64,000 nucleotides of DNA from Dehalococcoidia bacterium (GTDB lineage: Bacteria > Chloroflexota > Dehalococcoidia > UBA2979), in the NCBI GenBank assembly GCA_028279505.1, contig JANQNP010000116.1:1-64000 (forward strand), written 5' to 3'. Of this stretch, positions 34,903 to 42,690 are shown in pieces. The first letter of the stretch is position 1. Each line of letters opens with the position of its first letter. The notes under the pieces were generated by a model. The model saw only the letters and a program-made list of their open reading frames with translations. It made no database searches and was not told the DNA's origin. The position numbers and the translations under genes are program-made.

Positions 34903-35256
34903 TCATTCTGGGACTTCTTGCACGAAGAGGATCTTGTTGCCGGCGGGATCGACTGCTTCCGCGGTCTTGACGAATCCGTAGTCGGCTACGGCGCCCACAG
35001 TGACGTCGACGGCTGCGCATGCTGAGCGCTGGGCGTCGATGTCCTCGACGCCGATGACGACCGTGGTCTGGCCGGCGGCTTCGGGGTCGGCGGACACCTG
35101 GATCCAAGCATTCTCAACCAGCTGCCACTCTGCGACACCCTCGATGGGCTCAACGTCGGGCGCACGCCCGATCCATTTCCGATACCAATCGACGGCCGTT
35201 GCGTGGTCATCCACGGGCAACACACCCACGACGCTCTTGAGGTTCGATGCGGACAT
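34903..35256 (-). CDS. VOC/glyoxalase-family protein
   Basis: 117 residues: LKSVVGVLPVDDHATAVDWYRKWIG, EWQLVENAWIQVS, and DPAGNKILFVQE, typical of VOC proteins. No clear metal-ligand His at the first position, so it may bind rather than convert a ligand. It lies between the YciI-like and AraC-type genes. The 34685-34902 gap contains a palindrome CGGGGCCG-AA-CGGCCCCG (34801-34818), a possible terminator. Confidence 0.85.
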   Translation of the reverse strand: MSASNLKSVVGVLPVDDHATAVDWYRKWIGRAPDVEPIEGVAEWQLVENAWIQVSADPEAAGQTTVVIGVEDIDAQRSACAAVDVTVGAVADYGFVKTAEAVDPAGNKILFVQEVPE

Positions 35257-35326
35257 TGAACGGTCCTCCTTACGAGCCCACGGTCGCGGTGGCGGGGACT
35301 CGCGTCTTGGAGAAAACCGTCGCTCG

Positions 35327-36202
35327 TCAGTCGGCCAGACTCGCCGAATCCGGAAACGGGGTGGCCGCCCGAAACTGGCTCGGAGACATGCCAGCGAACG
35401 CGTTGAACTCCGCGTTCATGTGCGACTGATCGTAGTAGCCATGGGTGAGCGCGGCCTGGTTGAAGGGTTCGCTCCCAGTGCGCAGCGCGGCGGCCAGCCG
35501 ACGGAACCGAACGATGCGGGAGAAGAGCTTGGGCTTCACGCCGACCTGCTCCTCGAACAGCCGGGTGAAGCGCTTCGGGGACAGGTCGACCGCGGCGTGG
35601 AGACGCGCGATCGGCATGTCGCCGCCGGCGTGCTCGATCTCGCGCACGGCAGCGTTCACCCGCGGATCGGTGCCGGGATGTCGGGCGAGCCGATCGGCGA
35701 TCCATCGCCCCATCGCCTCGACGCGCGCCTTGTCGGACCCGGCCTCGTCGAGCAGCTCGGCGAGGCGACGTGCTTCGGGGCCGATGGCGTCATGCAGGTT
35801 GACGGTGGTCCCGGTGAGCTCGTGCAACGGAATGCCGAAGAGGGCGAATGCGCCGGCAGGCCGGAGCCGCACGGCGACCACCCGCGAACGGAGGGCGGGA
35901 GCCTCGACCACCACCGGGCTGACGATGAGGCCGCTGAGGCTCGCCGACGGAAACGCCGTGGCCCTCTGGCCGTCAATGAGACGGAAAGGCTCGCACCCTC
36001 CGTCGAGCTGCAGGATCAGGTCGAGCTCGCCGGTCGGGTAGTGACGCTCGCGCTGCCGGTTGAGGCTCCCGTCGAACAGGGAGATCGACTCGACGAGCCC
36101 GGCGAGCCCCCTCGGCCTCCAATCGAGCTGCGTCCACACGCCCAGATCGGACTCTTCACGGTTGGTGAGGATGTCGTCCGAACTCGGGTCGATCTTCAGC
36201 AT
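35327..36202 (-). CDS. AraC-family transcriptional regulator
   Basis: 291 residues from ATG 36202 (GGGAGCC upstream, 33 nt after the cysteine synthase stop). N-terminal DUF6597-like sensory half (HYPTGELDLILQLDG, VRLRPAGAFALFGIPLHEL) and C-terminal double HTH: IARLHAAVDLSPKRFTRLFEEQVGVKPKLF (in parts) and LTHGYYDQSHMNAEFNAFAG. It may control the VOC and YciI genes downstream; target not shown by sequence. Confidence 0.9.
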   Translation of the reverse strand: MLKIDPSSDDILTNREESDLGVWTQLDWRPRGLAGLVESISLFDGSLNRQRERHYPTGELDLILQLDGGCEPFRLIDGQRATAFPSASLSGLIVSPVVVEAPALRSRVVAVRLRPAGAFALFGIPLHELTGTTVNLHDAIGPEARRLAELLDEAGSDKARVEAMGRWIADRLARHPGTDPRVNAAVREIEHAGGDMPIARLHAAVDLSPKRFTRLFEEQVGVKPKLFSRIVRFRRLAAALRTGSEPFNQAALTHGYYDQSHMNAEFNAFAGMSPSQFRAATPFPDSASLAD

Positions 36203-36234
36203 CGAGCGGCTCCCAGACCCCGGATTCGGGGCGG

Positions 36235-37170
36235 CTACCACCAGAGTTTTTCGCCGACGTCTTCGATGATGTCGGCGTAGTCGCGGGTCCAGAGGCCGGT
36301 ACTGAGGTACTTCCAGCCGCCGTCGGCGAGGAGGACGACGATCTTGCCGGCGTCCATGCGTTCGGCGGCGCGTTGGGCGGCGCGGACGGCGGCGCCGCTG
36401 GAGATGCCGGAGAAGATGCCGACCTGCTGGGCGAGGTCTTTGGTGACTTTGAAAGAGGTTTCGGAGTCGACGACGATGCGGCCGTCGAGGACGGTTTCGT
36501 CGAAAACGGGTGGGATGTACCCCTCTTCGAGGCTGCGGAGACCCTGGACGAGGTCGCCGGGGTGGGGGGCGGCGGCGATGACGCGGATGGCGGGGTTGTG
36601 CTCCTTGAGGCGGCGGCCGACGCCGGTGAGGGTGCCGCCGGTACCGAGGCCAGAGACGAAGGCGTCGAGGTCAGGGAGGTCGGCGATGATTTCGGGGCCG
36701 GTGGTGGCGTAGTGGGCGCCGGGGTTGTTCTCGTTCTCGTACTGGAAGGGGGTGAACCAGTCGGGGTTCTTGGCCGCGACTTCCTTGGCCATGGCGACGG
36801 ATCCGTTGGTGCCGAGGTCGCCCGGGGAGTAGATGATTTCGGCGCCGAAGGCCTGGAGGAGTTCGATGCGTTCCTGGCTGACGGCGTCGGGCATGACGAC
36901 TTTGAGCTGGTAGCCGCGGAGGGTGGCGATCAGGGCGAGGGCGATGCCGGTGTTGCCAGAGGTGGGTTCGAGGATGGTCTGGCCGGGCTTGAGGGATCCA
37001 TCGGCCTCGGCGGCTTCGATCATGAACTTGGCGATGCGGTCTTTGACGGAGCCGGTGGGGTTCTGGCCCTCGAGCTTGGCGAAGATCTGGACGGCGGGGT
37101 TGGGGGAGAGTTTGGTGATCTCGACGAGGGGGGTGTTGCCGACGAGGTCGAGGACGCTTTCGTAGCGCAT
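36235..37170 (-). CDS. cysM: Cysteine synthase, CysM (CysO-dependent) type
   Basis: PLP enzyme of 311 residues. PLP lysine in NPTGSVKDRIAKFM, phosphate loop TSGNTGIALAL, GLGTGGTLTGVGRRLKEHNP, and the C-terminal WKYLSTGLWTRDYADIIEDV. The C-terminal extension after GGWKYLSTG resembles mycobacterial CysM, which uses O-phosphoserine and the CysO thiocarboxylate. A CysO-type carrier is the gene before it, 300 nt away, with a structured element between. Substrate by homology only. Confidence 0.88.
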   Translation of the reverse strand: MRYESVLDLVGNTPLVEITKLSPNPAVQIFAKLEGQNPTGSVKDRIAKFMIEAAEADGSLKPGQTILEPTSGNTGIALALIATLRGYQLKVVMPDAVSQERIELLQAFGAEIIYSPGDLGTNGSVAMAKEVAAKNPDWFTPFQYENENNPGAHYATTGPEIIADLPDLDAFVSGLGTGGTLTGVGRRLKEHNPAIRVIAAAPHPGDLVQGLRSLEEGYIPPVFDETVLDGRIVVDSETSFKVTKDLAQQVGIFSGISSGAAVRAAQRAAERMDAGKIVVLLADGGWKYLSTGLWTRDYADIIEDVGEKLWW

Positions 37171-37270
37171 TAGTTCGCGCCTCCACGGCCGGCGCGGGCC
37201 TCGGAGGAGAGGATCGCGGGCCGACGGCCCGCAGCCGTCCTGTTCGGATGGCCCGCCCGCCCGCCCTTAA

Positions 37271-37367
37271 GTCGAAATGAAGGACTCACGGCACGCCTGC
37301 CGGCGCCGTCCGATGGACGGCTTGGCTCCCTTCGGGACCGGCGCGCCGTTCGTCGGTTCATTTCGAC
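37271..37367. other. Structured 97-nt element with 11-bp terminal stem
   Basis: Outer arms GTCGAAATGAA (37271-37281) and TTCATTTCGAC (37357-37367) are perfectly complementary. Read on the minus strand, the interior offers an 8-bp stem (GGCGCGCC with GGCGUGCC) enclosing two hairpins, UCCC-GAA-GGGA and GCCGUCC-AUC-GGACGGC. It lies in the 300-bp gap between a carrier gene and cysM. It could be a riboswitch-like RNA or a small mobile element; base pairing is seen, function is not. Confidence 0.5.
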
Positions 37368-37470
37368 CTGATCTCGAGTCCGAACCCGCTGTTCACGATG
37401 CGCGACGGGGTCTCGCGGCGGGTGGCCATTCGTCGCGGAGACCGTCCGTTGGACCCGGTGCCACGACCCG

Positions 37471-37755
37471 TTAGGCGCCGCCGGCGAGGGCAGGGAGGAA
37501 GGAGATGGTGTCGCCGTCGGAGACCTGGGTGTCTTTGCCGCCGAGGAAGCGGATGTCTTCGTCGTTGAGGTAGATGTTGACGAAGCGGTGGAGTTCGCCG
37601 CTGTCGTCGGCGACCTGGCCTCGGAAGCCCGGGTACCTGGTGTCGATGTTGTCGATCAGCTCGGCGACGGTGCCACCTTCGGCGTCGAATTCGCGCTGGC
37701 CGTCGACGGCCTTCTGGATCACCGAGGTGACTTGCACCTTCACTGCCATCGTCAT
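37471..37755 (-). CDS. CysO-type sulfur carrier 1, C-terminus GGA
   Basis: 94-residue ubiquitin-fold carrier. HRFVNIYLNDEDIRFLGG and TISFLPALAGGA match the CysO group (CysO also has RFVNIYVNDEDVRF-like text). Carriers of this family use a C-terminal glycine thiocarboxylate, but here the di-glycine (92-93) is followed by Ala94, so one residue must be removed first. SD AGGAAGGA precedes the ATG. It follows the moeB-like gene by 155 nt. Confidence 0.9.
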   Translation of the reverse strand: MTMAVKVQVTSVIQKAVDGQREFDAEGGTVAELIDNIDTRYPGFRGQVADDSGELHRFVNIYLNDEDIRFLGGKDTQVSDGDTISFLPALAGGA

Positions 37756-37910
37756 CGGTCCTTCCTCTCGCTACGCGTCGGTTCCGTCCGCCGTGGCGGT
37801 GCGGACCGAGCGCGACCGGTCAAACGTCTACTGGCGATGCGGCGACCGGCCTCAGCCGGCCGCCCTTGCTTCGTTTCGTCTTTGCTGGTGGATGCTCCTG
37901 CCGTCGCTGG

Positions 37911-38795
37911 TTAGCTGGACGCGCCTGCCGCCGCCGGAACGGGTACTTCGATCGGCGGGGAGCCGCAGAAGGCGTCGTAGTCGATCAGCTCGGTGACGGT
38001 CGGGTTGTCGCCGCAGAGCGGGCACGCCGGGTCGCGGCGCAGCTTCATCTCTCGGAACTGCATCGACAGGGCGTCGATGAGGAGGAGACGGTTCACCATC
38101 GGTTCGCCGATGTCCAGGATCTGCTTGAAGACCTCGGTGGCCTGCATGGAGCCGACGATGCCGGTGATGGCACCGAGGACGCCGGCCTCGGCGCAGCTGG
38201 GGACGAGCCCAGGGGGCGGGGGGTCCGGGTAGAGGCAGCGGTAGCAGCCCATGCCGGGCTTGTAGACGGTGAGCTGGCCATCGAAGAGCAGGATCGCGCC
38301 GTCGACCAGCGTCTTGCCCGCGAGGTAGCAGGCGTCGTTGACAAGGTAGCGGGTGGCGAAGTTGTCCGCACCGTTCACGACGATGTCATAGTTGGGAATG
38401 ATGTCCATCGCGTTGTCGGAGGTGATGGGCATCGGGTGCTCGACCACAGTGACGTTGGGGTTGTAGGCGAGCAGGGATTCCTTGGCCGACTGGAGCTTCG
38501 GCTTATCGACGTCGGCGGTCTGGTGAAGGATCTGGCGCTGGAGGTTGGAGAGGTCGACGACGTCGAATTCGGTGATGCCGATGGTGCCGACGCCAGCAAG
38601 CGCGAGGTAGAGGGCGACGGGGCCACCGAGGCCGCCGGCGCCGACGACGAGGACGCTGGCATCGCGGAGCTTGCGCTGACCCTCGGAACCGACCTGCGGC
38701 ATGATGATGTGCCGCGAGTAGCGCATCACCTCTTCCGGCGCGAGCGCGCCCGAAGCGGGAGCGGCACTGTTGCTGGTGCCGTTGCTGTTAGTCAT
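37911..38795 (-). CDS. moeB: E1-like adenylyltransferase (MoeB/ThiF family)
   Basis: 294 residues. Adenylates the carrier C-terminus for sulfur transfer. VLVVGAGGLGGPVALYL (ATP), the R..Q motif in SNLQRQILH, ADNFATRYLVND, zinc cysteines CYRC and CPLC, and a catalytic-type Cys in PSCAEAGVLG. No rhodanese domain is attached, unlike MoeZ, so a separate sulfur donor is needed. Its ATG overlaps the stop of carrier 2 by 4 nt (ATGA), which couples the two. Confidence 0.93.
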   Translation of the reverse strand: MTNSNGTSNSAAPASGALAPEEVMRYSRHIIMPQVGSEGQRKLRDASVLVVGAGGLGGPVALYLALAGVGTIGITEFDVVDLSNLQRQILHQTADVDKPKLQSAKESLLAYNPNVTVVEHPMPITSDNAMDIIPNYDIVVNGADNFATRYLVNDACYLAGKTLVDGAILLFDGQLTVYKPGMGCYRCLYPDPPPPGLVPSCAEAGVLGAITGIVGSMQATEVFKQILDIGEPMVNRLLLIDALSMQFREMKLRRDPACPLCGDNPTVTELIDYDAFCGSPPIEVPVPAAAGASS

Positions 38796-39076
38796 TGCGA
38801 ACCTCCGGCTAGTGCTGGAATGACCGCGACCTGATCGCCGTCCGCCACTTCGGTGGCGGTGCCGTTCAGGTCGTGGATTTCCTGGTTGTTCACGTAGATG
38901 TTGATGTGCCTCGGGATCTCGCGATCACCGTCGTAGATGAGATCGCCGATGCCGGGGTAGGCGGCGCCGAGGGAGTCGAGGACCTCGGAGACACAGGAGC
39001 CCTGGACGGTGACGTGCTCCTCGTTGTCTGTGAAGCGACGGAACGTCGACGGGATGTACACGGTGACGGTGGTCAT
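38792..39076 (-). CDS. CysO-type sulfur carrier 2, C-terminus GGSQ
   Basis: 94 residues: VTVQGSCVSEVLDSLGAAYPG, HINIYVNNQEIHDLNG, VAVIPALAGGSQ. The di-glycine (91-92) is followed by Ser-Gln, so two residues would have to be clipped before activation by the adjacent MoeB-like enzyme. The stop TGA overlaps the moeB ATG. Compare QbsE and HcyS carriers, whose two-residue tails are removed by JAMM proteases. Confidence 0.9.
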   Translation of the reverse strand: MTTVTVYIPSTFRRFTDNEEHVTVQGSCVSEVLDSLGAAYPGIGDLIYDGDREIPRHINIYVNNQEIHDLNGTATEVADGDQVAVIPALAGGSQ

Positions 39077-39135
39077 CGAGGGAGCGTCCCCCTGGCCGCG
39101 GAGATGGCGCTGTGTGCGCGGTTACGCGGAAGCAT

Positions 39136-40098
39136 CTAGAGATCCACGCTCAGGTAACGCTCGCCGGTGTCGCAGAGCATAGTGACGACGCGGTTGCCGG
39201 CGCCGAGCTGCCTGGCGACCTCGATGGCGGCCCAGACGTTGGCGCCGGCGGAGACGCCGACGAGGAGGCCCTCTTCCCTCGCGAGGCGACCCGTCATCTC
39301 GTAGGCGTCTTCGTCCGTGACGCTCATGACTTCGTCGTAGACGTCGGTGTTGAGGACGCCAGGGATGAAGGAGGCGCCGATCCCCTGGATGCCGTGGAGG
39401 CCGGCGCGGCCGCCCTGGAGGACGGGGGCGCGGCTGGGTTCGACGGCGACGACGCGGAGGTCGATGCCCGCGGCGGCGGCGGCTTCGCCGACGCCGGTGA
39501 TGGTGCCGCCGGTGCCAACGCCGGCGACGAAGGCGTCGAGGTTGCCCTCGGTGGCCTCGAGGATCTCCGGGCCGGTGGTCTCGCGATGGACCTGGGGGTT
39601 GGCCGGGTTCTGGAACTGCTGGGGCATGAAGTAGCCGTGCTCGTCGACGAGCTGCTGCGCGGCGTGGATAGCGCCAGTCATGCCCTCGATGGCGGGGGTG
39701 AGGACGAGGTCGGCGCCAAAGCGCTCGAGGAGGCGGCGGCGCTCGACGGACATGTCGTCGGGCATGGTGAGGGTGAGCTTGTAGCCGAGGGCGGCGCAGA
39801 CCATGGCGAGGCCGATGCCGGTGTTGCCGGAGGTGGGCTCGACGAGGGAGTCGCCGGGCTTGATGAGACCGGCGCCCTCGGCGGCTTCGACCATGGAGCG
39901 GGCGATCCGATCCTTGACGGATCCGCCGGGGTTGAAGACCTCGAACTTGCCGAGCACCTCGGCAGCGCCGTCCGGGACGACGCGGTTGAGGCGGACGAGC
40001 GGGGTGTTGGCGACGAGGTCGAGGACGCTGTCCGCGATGAGCGGCGTGGCGTGCGTCGACGTGTGCCGTGCTCCCGCGGGTTGGGCTTCGGTGGTCAT
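39136..40098 (-). CDS. cysK: Cysteine synthase, CysK type
   Basis: 320 residues from ATG 40098; upstream open sequence is Arg-rich noise. NPGGSVKDRIARSMVEAAE (PLP Lys), PTSGNTGIGLAM, GVGTGGTITGVGEA, GVSAGANVWAA, and end LCDTGERYLSVDL, the usual O-acetylserine sulfhydrylase C-terminus. Differs from the CysM type gene at 36235, so the cell has two cysteine synthases with possibly different sulfur donors. Confidence 0.9.
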   Translation of the reverse strand: MTTEAQPAGARHTSTHATPLIADSVLDLVANTPLVRLNRVVPDGAAEVLGKFEVFNPGGSVKDRIARSMVEAAEGAGLIKPGDSLVEPTSGNTGIGLAMVCAALGYKLTLTMPDDMSVERRRLLERFGADLVLTPAIEGMTGAIHAAQQLVDEHGYFMPQQFQNPANPQVHRETTGPEILEATEGNLDAFVAGVGTGGTITGVGEAAAAAGIDLRVVAVEPSRAPVLQGGRAGLHGIQGIGASFIPGVLNTDVYDEVMSVTDEDAYEMTGRLAREEGLLVGVSAGANVWAAIEVARQLGAGNRVVTMLCDTGERYLSVDL

Positions 40099-40112
40099 CG
40101 TTCCGTCAGCCC

Positions 40113-40556
40113 CTAGATGGAGTACATGGCGGCAGCTTGCCGCTCGTGCTCGCGCTCGTGCTCGACGAGGTCGGCGACGGTGGTTTCGCCGAGGCGTTGG
40201 CGCATGTGGGCGTAGATGTCTTGCCAGACCCACTGCTGGCCGCAGAGGGCGCCGGCCTCGGAGCCGGGGGCTTCGAGGACGCACTCCATGGGGGCGAGGG
40301 AGCCCTCGAGACTTTCGAGGACCTCGAGGAGGGTGATGTCGGCGGGCTCTTTGGCGAGCTCGTGGCCGCCGCCGGGGCCGCGGGTGCTGCGGAGGTAGCC
40401 GTCGCGGCGGAGCTGGGCGAGCAGGTGGTCGAGGTAGGACTCGGGGATTTTGCGCCGGCGGGCGATTTCGGCGCGCTGCACCGGGCCTTCGCCGGTGTGT
40501 TTGGCGAGGTCGATGAGGGCGCGGACGCCGTAGTCACCTTTGGTGCTGAGGAGCAT
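40113..40556 (-). CDS. Rrf2-family transcriptional regulator
   Basis: 147 residues. Winged HTH: STKGDYGVRALIDLAKHTG, IPESYLDHLLAQLRRDGYLRSTRG, GGHELAKEPADITLLEVLE. Two cysteines (MECVLEAP and ALCGQQ) lie where IscR-type proteins hold a cluster, one short of the usual three. First gene of the cysteine cluster, so it likely senses Fe-S or cysteine status and controls the operon, in the manner of CymR or IscR. Confidence 0.93.
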   Translation of the reverse strand: MLLSTKGDYGVRALIDLAKHTGEGPVQRAEIARRRKIPESYLDHLLAQLRRDGYLRSTRGPGGGHELAKEPADITLLEVLESLEGSLAPMECVLEAPGSEAGALCGQQWVWQDIYAHMRQRLGETTVADLVEHEREHERQAAAMYSI

Positions 40557-40608
40557 GTGGGGTCTCTGTGTCCGCGGTGGCCGCGGGGTGCGTGGCTGGG
40601 TGATTTGG

Positions 40609-40627
40609 GTCGTGGATAATTCACGAC
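40609..40627. promoter_or_regulatory. Palindromic operator candidate of the Rrf2 cluster
   Basis: GTCGTGGATAATTCACGAC has perfect 6-bp arms around an AT-rich centre, 53 nt before the Rrf2 start. On the minus strand TTGACC (about 40632-40637) sits just upstream of it, so a bound protein would cover the -10 region. Autoregulation is inferred. Confidence 0.45.
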
Positions 40628-40647
40628 TAGTTCGGTCAAGATTGTAG

Positions 40648-40689
40648 CACGATCGAGGCGGGGCGCGTGGGCGTCCTGCCTCGATCGTG
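40648..40689. repeat. Twelve-bp inverted repeat upstream of the Rrf2 promoter
   Basis: CACGATCGAGGC (40648-40659) and GCCTCGATCGTG (40678-40689) are perfectly complementary with 18 nt between. It lies between the Rrf2 promoter and repeat unit 4 and may mark the end of the repeat insertion or act as a terminator. Confidence 0.5.
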
Positions 40690-40730
40690 TGGAGGCGGAG
40701 CTTGCCTAGACGTTTCGAGGTGGGGGCTGT

Positions 40731-40980
40731 CGCTTGCGCTGCGAGCTGGCCTCGTGGAGGTGGTCGTCGTCGGGGGCACTCGCCCCCGACACCCCCGCTT
40801 GGGGACAGGGTGTCCCCAAGACCCCTCCAAGCGGTGGGGGCGGGAGGCCGTTGCGCAACCTCGGTGGCCGCGAATACAGCTGCGGCGTGACGGTGTGGGG
40901 CATGAGGCTGCGACTGGGGCGGCTTGCAGGTCGGGAGGAGCGGTACCGCTAGGCCTCCCGTCGCCGGAGGAGGGATTCGG
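40731..40980. repeat. Fourth copy of the dispersed repeat
   Basis: Shares with the copies at 33364-34140 the hairpin GTCGGGGGC-ACTC-GCCCCCGAC (near 40768), GACAGGGTGTCCCC, ACCCCTCCAAGCGGTG, CCTCGGTGGCCGCGAATAC and GCGGCGTGACGGTGTGGGGC. It is closest to unit 2. The remaining gap to 41195 carries no gene I can support. Confidence 0.8.
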
Positions 40981-41195
40981 AGGGTCGCTCAGGAGGCTCG
41001 CGGGGGTCAGGCGGACCAGGCGCACAGGGGCGATACGCAGAGAGTCCTCGGAGTCAGGGTTCAGTTCATAGGCTGTCAGGTGGGCCGGGGCGGGGGTTTG
41101 ACTCGGGGTTGGGGGATTCGCAGGATTGCGGGGCTTGCTGGCCTGCACCGAGGCGGAGCCCGGGGACGACGGCCGCGCTATTCGAAGGACATCTC

Positions 41196-42431
41196 ATGGA
41201 CTGGAATGACTCTCCGGAGCAGGCCGCGTTTCGCGCCGAGGTGAAGGAGCTGATCGAGAACGGGTTGCCCGAGGGGTACGGGAACGGGCGCGGGGACTGG
41301 GTGTCCGATCGGAAGTCCGAGGATGCGGAGGTGCGGGGGCGCGCGGAGGCGTGGCAGCAGGCGCTGGCGGACAAGGGGTGGATCGCACCTCATTGGCCGA
41401 AGGAGTACGGGGGCGCGGGGTTGTCACCCCTCGAGCAGTTCATTTTCAAGCAGGAGATGACGGAAGCCGGCGCGCCAGCGGTCGGCGGGCAGGGTGTGAG
41501 CCAGCTGGGGCCGACGATCATCGTGCACGGGACGGACGAGCAGAAGGCGGAGCACCTGCCGAAGATCCTCAACGGCGAGGTGAACTGGCAGCAGGGGTAT
41601 TCGGAGCCGGGGTCGGGCTCGGACCTGGCGTCGTTGCAGACGCGGGCGGTGCGCGACGGCGACGATTTCGTGGTGAACGGGCAGAAGATCTGGACCTCGG
41701 GCGCGCAGTATGCGGACTGGCTGTACCTGCTGGCGCGCACGGATCCGGAGGCGCCGAAGCACCGGGGGATTTCCTTCCTGCTGACGAAGATGGAGACGCC
41801 AGGGATTTCGATCCGGCCGCTGATCGACATGGCGGGGTTCCACACCTTCAACGAGACGTTCTTCGAGGACGTGCGGGTGCCGGCCTCGAATGTGGTCGGG
41901 GAGCTGAACCGTGGCTGGTACGTGGGTGCGACGCTGCTGGACTTCGAGCGGTCGAACATCACGGGGGCGATCACGAGCCGGAAGACGATCGACCGGCTGA
42001 TCAACTACGTGAACTCTGACGAAGGCAAGGAGCGATCGCGCCTCGATGAGTCGGTGTCGCTGCGGCATGACGTGGCCGACCGGTTCATCGAGACGGAGGT
42101 GCAGTTCAACTTCAGCTTCCGGATCATCTCGATGCAGGCGGCGGGGCAGATCCCGAACTACGAGGCGTCGACGTCGAAGCTGTTCAACTCGGAGCTGACG
42201 CAGAAGCTGGCGCGCACGGGGACGCAGGCCCTGGGGATGTACGCGCAGTTCTGGGGCAGCGACGACAGCGTGCGGAACACGTACAACGATCCGGAGAATC
42301 CGTACGCGCCGATGAAGGGGCACTTCACGCGCGCCTACGTGCGCTCGGTGCCGTCGACGATCGCGGCAGGGACTTCCGAGATTCAGCGCAACATCATCGC
42401 GACCCGCGGCTTGGGTCTGCCGAGGGGCTAG
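41196..42431 (+). CDS. Acyl-CoA dehydrogenase
   Basis: 411 residues from ATG 41196 (AAGGAC 7 nt upstream). FAD-dependent: GWIAPHWPKEYGGAGLSPLEQ, GYSEPGSGSDLASLQTRA (FAD contact), NGQKIWTSGAQYADWLYLLART, and the C-terminal STIAAGTSEIQRNIIATRGLGLPRG. The catalytic Glu of short-chain enzymes is not in the usual late position, so long- or branched-chain/aromatic substrates are more likely. A hairpin terminator follows. Confidence 0.92.
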   Translation: MDWNDSPEQAAFRAEVKELIENGLPEGYGNGRGDWVSDRKSEDAEVRGRAEAWQQALADKGWIAPHWPKEYGGAGLSPLEQFIFKQEMTEAGAPAVGGQGVSQLGPTIIVHGTDEQKAEHLPKILNGEVNWQQGYSEPGSGSDLASLQTRAVRDGDDFVVNGQKIWTSGAQYADWLYLLARTDPEAPKHRGISFLLTKMETPGISIRPLIDMAGFHTFNETFFEDVRVPASNVVGELNRGWYVGATLLDFERSNITGAITSRKTIDRLINYVNSDEGKERSRLDESVSLRHDVADRFIETEVQFNFSFRIISMQAAGQIPNYEASTSKLFNSELTQKLARTGTQALGMYAQFWGSDDSVRNTYNDPENPYAPMKGHFTRAYVRSVPSTIAAGTSEIQRNIIATRGLGLPRG

Positions 42432-42441
42432 GGGGTCTTCG

Positions 42442-42456
42442 GGGGTCTTCGACCCC
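42442..42456 (+). terminator. Terminator-like hairpin after acyl-CoA dehydrogenase
   Basis: GGGGTC-TTC-GACCCC followed by TGTTTGGACGCTTCGCGG. Stem and trailer resemble the hairpin at 30376-30394. The rest of the gap up to 42690 has a -10-like TACGAT at 42650. Confidence 0.5.
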
Positions 42457-42690
42457 TGTTTGGACGCTTCGCGGCTGTTTGTGTTGGGGTCGGGGTAGGG
42501 CGAGTCGTCAGGGACCGCGATCGGTCGGGGAGGCGAACCAGCTAGCCTGCGATCGAGTGAGAGGGCGGGCGCGAATGCGCCCCGTCGTTGTGTCAGGATC
42601 CGGCGTCGGTGTAGGCAATGATCCTCACGAATTGCGGTGGGGGCGCTGGTACGATCGAGGGACATCGACCGCTCCGGGACGGCAGGTCTC

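Noticed and set aside
37171..37470. T-box leader before cysM
   Set aside because: The T-box sequence and specifier-loop features are missing; only the multi-branched element is supported.
36235..40098. Reading both cysteine synthases as one duplicated gene
   Set aside because: Their C-terminal ends and active-site flanks differ as CysM-type and CysK-type do, so they are distinct paralogues rather than a recent duplication.
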